Shown here piece by piece: positions 10,905 through 23,790 of a DNA stretch of 64,000 nucleotides. The position numbers and the translations under genes were made by a program. Within the stretch, counting starts at the first letter, position 1, and every line of letters starts with the position of its first letter. This DNA is from Spirometra erinaceieuropaei. Lineage: Eukaryota > Platyhelminthes > Cestoda > Diphyllobothriidea > Diphyllobothriidae. Below the pieces are notes generated by a model. It saw only the letters and a list, made by a program, of their open reading frames with translations, had not been told where the DNA came from and ran no database searches. The stretch lies in NCBI GenBank assembly GCA_902702965.1, contig CACRXP010000087.1:1344671-1408670 (forward strand), written 5' to 3'.

Positions 10905-11092
10905 CAGTGCGTGACGGAGTTCGTGAAATTTTGGCCAAAATTGTGAAATGAGTTTTCGATTAGGAAGGATTACTTAGGCGGGGTTGCAATATTAATAAGC
11001 ATGCAGCATAATCCCATATTATTTTGGACTCATCAGGATGTCGGCTTTTGAGTGCACTTTTGTGACCTCCTGCAGAAATCACACTGGGTAAA
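10905..11092 (+). mobile_element. Foldback MITE family 2, left-arm fragment
   Basis: It starts CAGTGCGTGACGGAG after TA at 10903-10904 and matches the arm of the full copy at 33722-34771. The element breaks off near 11092, where R1 sequence resumes at TCAAATCTGCGGCAG. Confidence 0.65.
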
Positions 11093-12096
11093 AATGTCAA
11101 ATCTGCGGCAGAATGTCCACAACGGGTGCATGTTTCTTCAGATAGGGGAAGAAGAATCAGATTGTAAATCTGACTTTGGCATCGCAAATCGCTAAACTGA
11201 AAAAAAACATGGCAATACCATCTGGCGTTGAAACCGCAGCGTTATCAATCACAATCTGCGCGGTGTGTGCTTGAGAGAAGACGTCAGCAACCGGTGCGAT
11301 TTCACAAAAATCATCACGACAGTGCCATTCGTTACCACCACAAACACGCATTCAGTCGCCCAACGAAAGGCAGGAAATGGAATCATGAAGTCTGTTAGTT
11401 AAATTGCGATCTATAAAAGCGCAAATAAGTAGGATGGTTTCTGCAATTGTGGCTGACGGTGCGAGTCTCACGTGGTTGCTGGTCCTGTTTTGACGTGTAT
11501 TCACCGCACAGATTCTGAAGTTCTCACTTCGAACACACGAACTGCCTGCAGGGTGTGCACAGGAACTTGGGAAAGTGGATTAGATCTTTCAAATAACAGT
11601 CGATCCTCGAGAATTCTAAATGAATGCCTATGTGTCGCCTAATCATTGCCATAACTTAGACCTCGGTTGCGCAGAATCTGATCACCATGGATCCACATGA
11701 GTCTTGACACAATTTCTTCTCGTCAGTATGCAATACCCTCTGATTCCACAAAACAATTTCCTAGACACCCGCAAAAATTCATCTTTTCAGGTAGAGAAGT
11801 AAAAGGTTCGATAGTAGTCAATTTGCAGCCCGAATACTCGTCGAGGTCATATGAGTCCACTGCAACTGCCAAAACAGTCAGAATAAAATCGTTACGCACT
11901 TAGCGCGCATGGCATCAGTCCAATTTTAGAAAACTTGCTGAGCATGGGCATCGCATTTCCGCAAACCGAGGAGACTTTCGAAAATGGTAATTAGGTGGTT
12001 GATCACCATAAAAAGGGATAATCATAAATAATTACGTATTCCAAACGAATATGCCCTAATTGAGTTTAATGTGACACCCGTTTTCCAATACATCTA

Positions 12097-12668
12097 TAGT
12101 GCGTGACGTAGCTAGTGAAATTTTGGCCAAAATTCTGGAATGAGTTTTCGATTAGGAAGGATTACTTAGGCGGGGTTGTGATATCAATTAGCATGCAGCA
12201 TTATTCCAAAGTATTTCAAACTCACCAGGACGTCGGCTTTTGAATGCACTTCTTTTTGACCTCTTGCAGATACCGCACTGGGTAAACATTGACTAATTAA
12301 TTGGCATAAATTTTTCATATTTATTTTCGATAGTCTTTTAAATTCAAAAATATTGTATAGAAAACATGCACAAAATATACTTTTTTTACTCCGGTGGTAG
12401 AAAATCACATTGTCTCTATAGTTTACGTTTGAAGAAAGTGTATATTAAGGCTTTAAAAACGTTTCCCGACGATCGAATAATTTTGAGCCTGATCTGCCAT
12501 TGCATCAGCGTTTAGCGATCTCACTCTACAAGGTGCATGCTTTGTGCCTCCAGAAAATCATATCCTGGTCTAAGCCAATAATAGGACACCACATTGAGTT
12601 CCTAACACTTCGCAATGTCACCGAGCTGTGTTGTATATTTAATGCGGAGCATTGTTAATCGGACATAT
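12097..12668 (+). mobile_element. Foldback MITE family 2, half copy
   Basis: This holds the left arm and the central core of family 2, beginning GTGCGTGACG after a TA and including TTTTGAGCCTGATCTGCCA in the core. The right arm is missing and R1 resumes at TTAGCATTGTTTGTCTG near 12669. Confidence 0.65.
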
Positions 12669-14250
12669 GCACATTAGCATTGTTTGTCTGAAATTAAACA
12701 TAGAAATGAAATTAGGTATTCGGCAGTAGTAGGAAGCAGTGTAAATATGGACTAGACAGTAACAGGAGAAGAGGATTCGATGTGAAGGAATGACCCGAGG
12801 CCTGGCGGCGATAAGCAACTTGAGATACCCGCTCTCAAAACAAAGGCATATAAGACGCCGAGGATTCACTGCGAGGTTAAAGTAAACAATTACTACGGCA
12901 GATAAACCTCCCTTTCTAATCTTCCCTCGATTTGACGCCACGTACATGCTCAATCTGATCTTTAGATCTTTTTAACTCAGCATAGATGGATTCAGTACTG
13001 CGACCTATTTTATTATCCGAAATGCCTTACACTAACCCTTAAACAAAGTTTCCAACAATCTCGCCCAGATTGGGCGATCTAGTTCACAGAAGACATTAAC
13101 CCACTTTTTTCCATTTGCATGAATTCGCTCGGTTGTGGTGCGGGAGGGCCTAATGAGCCTTTATCACCCATTATTAATCAGGTACACCCGATGCTTGCCT
13201 GCTGCTAGTGCTCTGTCGCGTCGTTAGTGAAGATAGTCAAATGCCATTTTACATATCCCTCAAAGATGATGTCAAATCTGCGGCAGAATATCTACAACAG
13301 GCGCATGTTTTTTCAGCTAGAAGAAGAAAAATGACATTGTAAATCTGACTTTGACATTGCAAATCGCTAAACTGACTGCACAAACATTGCGATATAATCT
13401 GACGTTGAAGCCACGGAGTTATTAATCACAATATACGCAATGTGTGCTTGACAGAATACATAAGCAGTCTGTGAGATTTTATATAAATCACCACGACAGT
13501 GCCCCGCGCCACCACCGCAAACACGCATGCGGTCGACATTTGTCAGTCCTACGGAAGGCGGACGTCAGAGCAGGGAATGGATTCGTGAAATCTGTTAGCT
13601 AGATTTTGATATATACAAGCGGAGAGCAGAAGGATGGCTTCTAGGTTTAACGTGATTAATTGTCCTGTCTTGACGTGTATTCACCGTACAGATGCTAAAG
13701 TTCCTCTTTCGAACTCACGGATGGCCTACAGCGTGTTTGAAGGGACATGAGCAAGTGGATCAGATCCCTCAAATACCAGCTAGTCCTCGGGAATTCCCAA
13801 TGAATGCCTGCGTGTCACCTTATCTCTGACATAGGGCAGACACTGAGGACGCAGAATCTGATTCGCATGATTCCTCGGTACAAATCCTTCTGGTGAATAT
13901 CATATTGCCCCTTATTTTTCAGAACAATTTCCTAGAAAACAGCGATATTTTTTCTTCTAGCTTGACGACCGAAAGAGAACGATGCTGATGAGATATTCAT
14001 CGGAATACTCAGAAAGGTTAAATGAATGAACCACAACACCAGAACGGCAGCACACATAACATAATTTGTAGTTCAGCAAGTTTACTGAGCACACGCATAG
14101 TTAGTTTGAAGTAATTGTTTTCCGCAATACTGTACACTAACGCAATCCAAGCGGAATTATAAAATTTTAATAAAGTGGTTAATTATCATTTAAAGGGCCA
14201 TAGCCTCAAATCATTACGTATTACACATAAACAGATGTTAATGAGACGAT

Positions 14251-15271
14251 TCATTTCGACCTAACTCTGAAAAACTCGGCGACCTCTGCGACATTCGAAG
14301 CCATGCCAAAGCTGTCTGATCGACACCCGGACAAGAATTTCACTTTGCATCTTTGACTGCACTTCTTATTTAAGACCTTGCCAATGCTCTGGATCTATTT
14401 CGAGGTTCATTTGGAAGCTACCAAGTGACAGCGTTTTCTCACGGCACACGATATGCCACACACTGCCCCATATGTTCAAGCATATCTCTCAGAAACGAGG
14501 AAAACGCTGACGTCACATCTGCAGAGACTCCTACAACCTTGGTATTTGAGATCCTGCGAAGGGATTTACCCCAGACGACATGAAGTAATTGGGATAAATT
14601 GGAAAGCCTACCAACAATTGACGTTTTTCCGAATATCAATATCTCTGATTAATACAATTTATGTGGTACAGTTGTGGCGGCCAGCTATCATGACCGGTCT
14701 GGTGTAGTTGTTTAAGACCTCACTGTCTCAAGGTCATCCACCCTTTTGCAGTAAGCCGTTCCAGACGCGCTGAGCTGAAGTTCCACAACCGACAGCTCGG
14801 ACATACCTGCGTCAGCACAGCCGCAGCTGCCCATGCGGCCACTGAACGTACCGCTCCCCTGCAGCCAACAACCTAAGCCACTGGAACACCTCCAGTCCAA
14901 CTGCAGTGACTGTCGGCTGACCTCACAAACTTTCATCACCTCACGCGCGTCTAACGCCCTGGCTTGATACTCTTGAGGCATTGTGTACATGCGCCCCTTA
15001 GTCCTCCCCTAATTTGTCCAATCACACAACCAACACTCAGCCAGTCACCCCCTCCTGCTGACTCAGACACTTACTCCCGCGTTAACAACACACCACGACT
15101 GACACACTCCGTGAACGGACGCATATCTCTTTCGCTAGCAAACAGCCAACTTACGGCAACCTGTCCAGTGTATAGAATTAACTAGTCCTCTCTGTTCACT
15201 GACTTCTGACATTAGGCGAAATGAACTTATTGTGCGTGGTTTAAGTTGGTCTCACATCGTTGACAGCCACA
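14251..15271. other. No gene recognised; GC-richer patch 14700-15180
   Basis: The patch from about 14700 to 15180 is visibly richer in C than its surroundings and contains two overlapping open frames (14712-14990 minus, 92 codons; 14964-15185 plus, 73 codons). Neither shows a domain. It may be a short exon-bearing or repeat-derived island; I cannot say which. Confidence 0.35.
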
Positions 15272-15800
15272 CAGTCAGTGACTAATCTCATGCAATATTG
15301 GCCCAAATTCTGAAATGTGTTTTTGATCAGGACGAATTTCATAAATGGGGACGTATTATTAACGGTCATGCAGTATAATCCTATAACATTTCCAAATTGC
15401 CAGGGATTTGGCTTTTGAATGCACCTTTTTCCGCTATTTCCGAAAACCACATTCGGTAAAAAAAGTGACAACATTTTTGGTTAAATTTATGCGTTTGACT
15501 TTCAACAGCCCCATAACCTGACATCTATTTTACAGAAAACACTCACAAAAATATGATTTCCTTTACCCATTTGGTGACAAATAACTCCTTCACACTTTGT
15601 ACCCGGAGGAAGTGTAAATTTAGATTTTAAAAAGGTTTTCCAACTAAAGAATAATTTTGAACCACATCCGGCGCTGCTACAGCACTTAGAGATTTCAGTG
15701 AACAAGATTTACACATTCAGCTTAAGGGAAGTCACATATTGGTCCACGCTTGCAGAAAGATACTACGTAGAGTTCGTAACATTTTATAATGAAAACTGAC
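15272..15800 (+). mobile_element. Foldback MITE family 2, diverged left half
   Basis: It starts CAGTCAGTGACTAATCTCAT and continues with the family-2 arm words TTCTGAAATG and TGCAGTATAATCCTAT and the core word TAATTTTGAAC. The matching right arm is not found, so this is a truncated old copy. Confidence 0.55.
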
Positions 15801-16924
15801 TATGTTGTGTACTTCATGAGGGACCTTAATAAACGAAGAGGTAGGAATTATTGCTGTATGAATGGACGTTGCAGAGGCTAACAAATCTCAAAAACAAAAT
15901 ATCTTTAAAAATCGAAAGATACTCTTTCTTTAAATAGGAAATTTTTAAAAAAACATGTTTTGCTAGGAAATTAGTAAAACAAAGCATTTTTGCATGCTTT
16001 GTATAAGATATAGGCAAGCATAGGATGTAAGACCCCCAACTAACTTGGGCTAGCCTGTTGATTTTATCATAGGTTGAATGGTGGTTAAGGGTGTTTTACG
16101 GGCACTTAAACATCGGACGGAAGAAAGGCGACGCAAAAATATATAAGAGTCTTGTCGTACGATGTTACTTTTCAAAAAGTGAACGCGATGGCCAGAATAC
16201 ACAAAAGGAAATTTTCAAAAATAAAAGGACCTCGACTAAAGCGCCGCTGGTATGTTTACATGTAGTCAGGATAGGAAGGAAATTTCAAACAATTGGAACG
16301 GTGAATAATAATTCATGCTCAGTGTTACACTGCATTTTAGGACATATTTTTGGAGTTTCCATTTACTAGGGGTCCTACAATTCATCGTTACCGAAATATA
16401 TTTTAAGTTATAAGAGTATCGATTATAAATGTGAAAATGCATACAACATAGGTGGTTATTTATTCACCATGTGCGGTTTCTACAAGAGATCGGAAAAAAA
16501 GTATATTCAAAATCGAACATCCTGGTGATCCTGAAATATTTTAAGATTAGGCTTCATGAAGATCAGTATTAAAACCAGATCTCAGTAATCCTTCCTAGTA
16601 GGAGACGCATTTCAGAATGTCGGCTAACTTCTAATGTGGTAGGTTGCGTGAACGAGGTAAGCACCGATGCTTTTCAAACATTAAATGGTATCACCTGGGA
16701 AAAGGAAAACAACCGCAAATCGCCATCGGCCAACAGGCCAATGAACAGAAAATGAACCATCACATGAAAAATCAACTGAAAGCACGAAATAACATCTGAG
16801 AGAGAAAGAGGAATTTGCTCTATTTCAAATCTTTAAATTTAACATTTTCCGCAAAAATGCGCTTCATTCACTGTGAATAGAAAGAAAATTTATAAATGAC
16901 TCAAGAGTTTAAAGGCTTCATTCA
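15801..16924. other. No gene recognised
   Basis: AT-rich sequence with a 92-codon open frame (16091-16369, plus) that has a Lys-rich composition and no domain. I see no shared repeat. Confidence 0.4.
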
Positions 16925-18532
16925 AAAAGGAATGATTAGTCTGGGAACAGTTCAAGTCTCAGCTTCTGTATTTCTGTCTCTTCTAACGTAAGATAGCGTG
17001 CCAGAAATGACAATACGGAACGTTGGCAAGAGATAAGTCGAAAGCCACGGCACATGGGGACAAGAATTCGCAGAGATTAGATCAGAATGCACGGGATGGG
17101 AAATGTCGTTCGAAATTCGACCAGCAGATTGCTTGGCTGTATTGTAATGCCGTTGTAGGGTAATATCCATTATAATTTGATAAGAAGCACTGGCGGCAGA
17201 AGAGAGTATTTTATAACTCTTTTTAAAATTAATAGATGTTTTTTTGAGAAAAGCAGAAAAGGTGACAGGAGAGCAATAAAGAATACGAGGAAGAATGCAG
17301 GCATATGTGGACCGTCAAATTACTGGTTGAGATGTGTGACAGGAATGTTGACGACGAATGTACTAAAAAAACCTCCGAACTTTAGTAGAAGGCGACTCAA
17401 TATGGTGGAACAATGAGAGATTTAGGAACAAAGTCACGCCAAGGTACCTTAAGAAAGGACAACTATTCGGGTAGTAAGTCAAGTGATTCAGGACCAAGCG
17501 AGGGACGCAGTCCGAAAATACACTGAACTGACTTCAGATTGCTCATAAGGGAACCAATTTTCCTGCGAACATACTGATACATGGTCACCGCCATCCTTCA
17601 GAGACTGGGAATATGTCCGATTTTTATGAGAGCGGCCAACAAATACCGTCAGCATACTGGATACTTAGTTAATAAACAATCCTTCCTGGATTGTAGATCA
17701 TCACTTTCGAGGGAGAAGAGACGAGGGATAAAATGGAGCCTTGGGAACTCTCCACTTATTGGGAAGACCGTAGATTTTTGCTTACCAGATTGTCAAATTG
17801 GGTGCGGGAAGTAAATTAGTCGCCAAGACACAACTCAGACTGGAGAGCTGCACGAGGATGCTTTGGTAAGGAGAAGATGGGGAGGGACTGCCTTGAAGGC
17901 GGAGGAGTAGTCAAGAAAAGAACATGCATACCCGCGACAACACTTCTCTAATTCGCTTAGGGCAGAGCGGACCACAAGAGCGACAGCATCTAAGGTAGTA
18001 CGCTTGGCTTATGTGTAAATTGTAAAGGGTCGGATAAACTGGATGAGGATGGCTTTATAATATCCCAGGCAGCTTATTCAGCAAGTTTTAATAGTGCGGA
18101 AGAGCAGGCAATAAGACGAAAAAATTTAGGAACAAACTTATTGGGTTTTTAGGGATAGGAGTGGTTCTTATTGTGCACCAGGTTTCAAAAATCTTGGACT
18201 CCAAGAAAGGCATGTTAATAAAGCGCGTTAAAATAGGGGCTGTCTGAGAACAAGAAGATTTAAGAAGAAAAGTCTAAGAGAACATCCGATCCAGCAGCTG
18301 TTACTCCACGGAAATTTTGAAGTTGTTTCTCTACTGTTGCCACAAACACGGGGAGAATACACAGAGTAGTAGAGAAATGCCGTTTCAAGGAATAGGGTAA
18401 ATTAAAGGTTACTTTTTTGCTTAAGGAATCTAGATCAGCACCCTCCTGTACCTGTGTGCTAAGATAACCAGTGAGATGCTTAAAATTCCTGGAAATGTCA
18501 GCAGAGCTTAAGATGGATTGCGTCCGTGACAT
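16925..18532 (-). pseudogene. Decayed non-LTR retrotransposon RT (CR1/Jockey-like)
   Basis: On the minus strand, in several frames, the RT motifs occur in order. The N-terminal domain is at 18532-18260. Motif A (FLDYSSAF) is near 17918-17895, motif B (SQGSILS) near 17747-17729, and motif C (YADG, expected YADD) near 17656. Spacing between motifs is normal for a non-LTR RT. The thumb/connection region (SVQCIF, RYLGVTL, ILYCSPV, DITLQRHYNTA) follows down to about 16925 and aligns with 28366-29032. Many stops and frameshifts and the D-to-G change in motif C show that it is dead. The endonuclease domain is not seen. Confidence 0.75.
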
Positions 18533-18849
18533 TGTAGTACGGAATACAGGCTTTAAATGCCCATCCTCACGGTCGCCTGTATATGCTGCACTCGCAATGT
18601 GAATAGTTTCACTGATTTTCGAAACTGACTAAAAACCAAATATATTTTACGGGCCTATGAGAGTTCTCTCTTGTACGCGTTCTGTAGTGTACTGCATCCA
18701 TTTTAAACCTCCAAATCAAGAAAAGTTTATTTTTCATTTCCAACAATTTGCAAGCATGAGATTGTATCCATTCAGATCGCACCGCATCCGTTGGCTTGCT
18801 AATGCTGTTTATGAAGCATCCAACACGATCCTCATCCACTGTAAACTAT

Positions 18850-19613
18850 AATAAGCCATTTAGGGGACCTTCTTATTGGCGCAGAGGAATATACAATTTC
18901 CCCTCAACCGAAGTTATGTCAAGTCTAGCTTTAAAATCCTACTCGCAACGTCAACGGCAGGTCGGGTACAGAACAATTCTCGAATATCAGAGACATTTGG
19001 AATCAGAAGTATACCTGATAAGCAAACTGATAGCAAACTCGCCGTTCAGATCATATTTCAGAGCGTCGGTCATTGCTTCCCATGATACGTCGACTACTAT
19101 AATATGACTTCGGCAGAATATGGAAGAAGCTGAAACCCATGTTGCATATTTAAACATAGAAGCCCTTCTGATATTTGTGATCCCGAAATAATCCTCAACA
19201 AAACAGTCATTGAAAAAGTTACTGCGGGGTTTCTATCCGTAACGAATTAATAAATGCAGGTAAACATCTCCATTCAGGGGAAAATATGCTTGCAAAAAGA
19301 GTAGCACTACTTGCCCCGGATTAATTAACAGTTACCTAAAATAATCCCCCATCCAGTGCCGTCAGAGCAGCTACCATCAGTTAATGTGAGATGCTGCTCT
19401 ATGATAACCAGCATCGCAGCGTTAATTGCACTATTATTTTTTTAAAAATCATCTTGATAAAAATAAGTGCTGACTTGGATGGCTATTTTTCGTTTATTTG
19501 CTGTTGGATGAAAGTGGATTATATGTTGCATGTAACTGTATCACGACATAAAGTCGGAATAGATCTTATGGTTCTGCGTACAGTCCTGCAGTGTGAGATG
19601 TCAACCAAATGCT
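18850..19613 (+). repeat. R3 repeat, left copy, running into the gap
   Basis: It matches the reverse complement of 32158-32905. Shared words include CATGTTGCATATTTAAAC, ATCATATTTCAGAGC and CATCTTGATAAAAATAAG. The last bases before the gap (GAGATGTCAACCAAATGCT) match the outer end of the other copy, so the element's edge lies at or in the gap. No conserved coding frame is seen. Confidence 0.65.
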
Positions 19614-19818
19614 NNNNNNNNNNNNNNNNNNNNNNNNNNNNNNNNNNNNNNNNNNNNNNNNNNNNNNNNNNNNNNNNNNNNNNNNNNNNNNNNNNNNNNN
19701 NNNNNNNNNNNNNNNNNNNNNNNNNNNNNNNNNNNNNNNNNNNNNNNNNNNNNNNNNNNNNNNNNNNNNNNNNNNNNNNNNNNNNNNNNNNNNNNNNNNN
19801 NNNNNNNNNNNNNNNNNN
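19614..19818. other. Assembly gap (205 N)
   Basis: A run of N. Open frames crossing it are meaningless. The left flank is the end of repeat R3, so the gap is probably a repeat-caused break in the assembly. Confidence 0.98.
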
Positions 19819-19989
19819 ACTGGTCCTATTAAACGAAGGATGCGCCCCGAAGCAAGTACTCGGATATTATCCCTTTCATTAATTATGTATGCGCAAAATA
19901 TACCCTTAAACATCAATCGTCCGCAAAACAGTGAACCGCAATCGCGCAGTCACACTTTAGCGTTGCAGATGAAGTATACGTTCGAGTTT

Positions 19990-20180
19990 ATAAATAGCAA
20001 TGTAATATTTCAACAGATTGGTGAACTCGCAAAAGTCTTCCGCGTTCACACACCTCGCTTGTGCTGATTCCCACCCGCTGCCAGAGGAACGCGGGTACAC
20101 ATGAAGGCCTGACCTAGAAATTTTGATTTTACAAAAAATTGTCAGACCGCAAACAACACGTCTCCATCAACGCGCAGGCA
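19990..20180 (+). repeat. R6 coding-like repeat, left copy
   Basis: GAACTC-CAAAA-TCTTCCGCGTTCA and CAGACCGCAAA match minus-strand sequence at 27600-27490 and 27070-26930. In the better preserved copy one frame reads YVGLTSKSR then DRKEHLQ. It is degenerate here. The family is not recognised. Confidence 0.45.
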
Positions 20181-20279
20181 TAAAGATCTACGTTAGGGTG
20201 ATTGTAGGAGGTGAGCAAACAGTCGGATACTCACATTGCATTCCAATCGAATAAACGTTGAACTATACACGTTTTCTCG

Positions 20280-21560
20280 AAGGTTTGGGAGGTTTCTTAA
20301 TCATACTCGCCATCAGAATCCCAGTATACTCCTCAAACCATATTCTGCAGCTTCCTGAGCAATGAAGCTGCGTGCATGGCATCATCCATCCCTGATAAAC
20401 CAGCATGTCTTGACTTCGAGTATGACATCACTGCCACAATGCTCCAGGTACAACATTTGCTCCAGAATTGTTCTGCATGTCATAGCCCACTCAATACAGC
20501 TCCACATAAGAGACTAATATCTGATTACAAGTAATAATACCTTCCAAACATTCCCAGAATCGAACACACTCTAAAAAATTCCGCCGACATCCAGACCACG
20601 GCATAGTGCGACTCAGGAGAGAGTTTGCTGTCTCGAGAGGTAGACCACTAGTCTGTTCGAGGTCAGACAGCTCATGAATGCCCTCCCACTCCCCAGGATC
20701 GATACAGCAATCGTCTCAGCAGTAAGCAACAACTACTCACTGGATCCCAGTCCAGGACAAAGCAAGAAAGCTACGGCATGATTGGCTCTGGCGACAATCA
20801 GCGCATCGTCTGCGACCTAAATTGTGCAGCACAAAAAGATCGAGGAGTGTACTGGGTAACCGACTCGTGAGCACCAAAGAACTGCTGGCACCGTACGAGT
20901 ATGTTGGTGTTTTCGTACAAATTTCCCATGTTACTTGCTTCATCCAAATCGAAACAGCAGAATGAACGAGGGTTGGACAACACTCGTCGTGGCATCCCGA
21001 CAACAAGACTCACAGTCTGCCTTGCACACTATAGGAAACAAGGCAGGCGCGTAAATCCGTCAACTGATCAGTCGAGCAACGCCTGGCTTCAATGAAATTG
21101 AAACCCTAGCTACACAGAAGACAACAGTATTTCCCACTCATACTACCATTTAGCCTATTTCTAGACCGACGCGTCTAACCTCGTCTGCCATTCATCACAT
21201 TGACGTGGGCCAAAAGACGACGCCGAATGCAATGCGCCCACAGAGTGTTTTGACAGACCGTCAACTTTGCACACTGAACTAATACATAACAGTCTTTGCT
21301 ACGTGTTAAGGTGGCTGTTTAAGGCAAGTAATGTCGGTCGTCTGCGGCTGTATTGTTCAAATAAGCCTGCAGTAAAAGTGATGGATATTAGGGGGGGGCG
21401 TTCTTTCACGCGAATGTTGGAGGTGAGGGGAGTGGGAACTAAATTTCGTAGACTCACAAGGAAGGTGGCATTCCTTACCGCCATATGCCGATCAGCAAAT
21501 TGGCGGCAGGGGCGTATTCAGTCAATGAAAAAGAAGCTGTAAATGCTTTTCGCAAGGAGC
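20280..21560 (+). repeat. Left arm of a 5.6 kb inverted-repeat structure
   Basis: This arm pairs with 24640-25865. Landmarks are GGTTTCTTAA near 20290, TGACTTCGAGTATGACATC near 20410, GGGTTGGA-A near 20965, and TTTGAACAA/GCCTGCAGTAAAAGTG near 21360 on both arms in opposite order. The arms look about 75-80% identical and enclose 3.1 kb. The structure could be a long foldback transposon or two inverted copies of one repeat. Confidence 0.6.
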
Positions 21561-22671
21561 TTTATTCAAGTTTCACCTTTTTATTTCTCATAGAAATACG
21601 AAGCCAGACTACGAAATCAGGAGCGCTTAAAAGCCAGCATAGATAAAAGACCACACTGTGGAGCCCCGCAGCCTCCGAAGCATGAAAATCACAGCAGCAC
21701 GTGTCTGGACTATCTACTAAGGCCTACAGTTTGCAGTGTGACAAATAAATCATAGTTTATAACCGATACTACTGGCCACCTATCGACGTATTATGAGGAT
21801 GACGCATGATTTATGCCATAGCAGCCGAAAGTTGATAAAGGTATTTTAGTTGCGAAGACGCATTTTGGCACCCCACGCTTTGTCAAATTTATTTTCTTAA
21901 ATATGCATTTACACAGATAAATAAGAAGTGGCATATTTTTGAAGGAATAAATTTAATGAACTTTCCAATATTCCCATGTTTCCTCCCCCCCTCGTGCTCG
22001 TCGTCAGGCAATGGTAGCCCACTGCATAAATGCAGAAATGTAGGAAGTCTCCACAGGACTGTCTTTCTTCTTGCATAAAGACTATCGTGACAGAATTGCA
22101 AATCAGTGCAGACGAAGATAACTGCAAATGTGTTACCCCATTGCGTGCGTGAACATTAGCTTGAGAATGTCCTAAATGAGTCTTTTCCAAATCGGTCAGA
22201 ATCCTGGTTACTTATGCATTGAGCCAGCAACTTGCTCTTTAAATTGAATGACCAGAGCATACTTTAATTATTAGCTACCATTTTATCACGGAGAATAGTT
22301 TTTCGCCAGTTGGCGTGCTTTTAGAATCTCCTCCACTAACATTTATTCGTCAACCACGCTGTGGGCATTTATAATTCAAACATGCATTTCAGGAGTTCCA
22401 TTCTGGGGAGCACGCAAACTTCGGTATATCTATGGTCGGGGGTTGTAGGTAGCTATGTAAAAGAGGGCAGTAAAATTTACTCTGACTTATGTTGAAGTTC
22501 ATTTTACTGGACCCCGAAACGAATGTTACATAATGGTCCTAACAGACACTCCGAGGGATTCAAGACATCAACAGTCAATGCCCTCTTAATTTCTCTGGAA
22601 ATAATTGCGCAAATTTGAGGTAAATAATTTAGAACCAAGCTTTGCATGTTTGCTTCAACATCGCATATGTA
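21561..22671. other. Core between inverted arms, left part, no gene
   Basis: No convincing coding region. A 93-codon frame (21909-22190, minus) has no domain. The sequence is AT-rich and not repeated elsewhere in the window. Confidence 0.4.
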
Positions 22672-23654
22672 CAGTAGATATGATTACTCATGAAATATCG
22701 ACCAAAATTTCGAACTGCGTTCTCGTTTGGAAAAGATAAATTAAGTAGTGTTGTGAAACTAATCATGATTCAACATAAATCTATAATAGTCCAGTTACCC
22801 CAGGGTGTCGGCTTCCGAAAGAACTTATTTTCGGCTGCATGCAAGATCTATACTCAGCAAAAAATGACTACTTACGTAGCATGCAATTTTTTCATTGATT
22901 TTCGATGCCATTGAAAATTCAATTATATTTCATGGAAAACATGCATAAAAGTATTCATTCTTTTACTTATTCGGTAGAAAATCACGTCTTCTTCCAATTT
23001 CATACTTAAAAGAAGATTATAATTCGGTTTTAAAAAAAGTTTCTAATTTTGAGATTTTTTAATACCTTTAAATGGCCGTTCATGAAACGTCATGTATCTG
23101 CATTTACGAATGTGGCTTGTAAAGTTAACAATATTGCCCAAATCCACAGCTTAATTTTATGAACCTCATATGGTATCCTCTTAACACCGTAGAGAAATGC
23201 ATGGTTTTCCGTACACGGAAAATATACAGCTTGTCGTTTTGAAACCCTGAATGCAAGTGTAAAAGCAGGTCGGGTTCAAAATTATTGGGGAATTAGAAAC
23301 GTTTTTTAAAACCGAATTATACTCTTCTTTTGAGTATGAAGTTGGAAGAAGACGTGAGTTTCTACCGAATAAGTAAAATAATGAATATTTTTATCCATGT
23401 TTTCCACGAAATATAATTGAATTTTCAATGGCATCGAACATCAATGGGAAAGTTGCATTCTACGTACGTGGTCATTTTTTGCTGAGTATAGATCTTGCAT
23501 GCAGCCGATAATAAGTTCTTTCGAAAGCAGACACCCTGAGGTAATTGGATTATTATAGATTTGTGCTGCATCTTGATTAGTTTTACAACACTACTTAATT
23601 TATCTTTTGGAAACCAGAACGTCATTTCGAAATTTTGGTTGACATTTCATGAGT
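22672..23654. mobile_element. Foldback MITE family 1, copy C
   Basis: It starts CAGTAGATATGATTACTC after TA at 22670-22671 and is very close in sequence to copies A and E. The last ~16 bases of the right arm are replaced by repeat R4, which begins AGAGTGCGGTAGGCG at about 23655. It sits in the core of the 20280-25865 inverted structure. Confidence 0.75.
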
Positions 23655-23790
23655 AGAGTGCGGTAGGCGCTGCTCAAGTCCACTCTTACTATAAACAGAT
23701 TCACGCGCAAGTCATCGTGTACTCTTCACCTTGCTGGGGAGCACACGGTGGACGTCGTCGGTTGCGTCCCTCAAACTGTCACTGTACTTA
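23655..23790 (+). repeat. R4 repeat, copy 1
   Basis: GC-richer sequence with GTGCGGTAGGCGCTGC, CACTATAAACAGATTCACGC and GCACACGGTGGACGTCGTCG. Two further copies lie at 42001-42140 and 42528-42655. It abuts a broken MITE C end, so R4 either inserted there or marks a deletion junction. Class unknown; it could be a SINE or the end of a longer element. Confidence 0.6.

Larger units (their letters stand above)
8380..14250 (+). repeat. R1 interspersed repeat, left copy, second part with internal duplications
   Basis: Three partial units of one sequence follow each other: 8400-8643 plus 9615-10904, 11093-12096, and 12669-14250. They share CGTCGTTAGTGAAGATA, TCAAATCTGCGGCA, the TCGAGAATTCT block and TTTTCCAATA. 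The inverted partner is 34775-36365. Family-2 MITE pieces separate the units and MITE B sits in the first. No coding frame is conserved across units. Confidence 0.6.

Noticed and set aside
19391..20067. Long open frames across the N run
   Set aside because: They are artefacts of the ambiguous bases.
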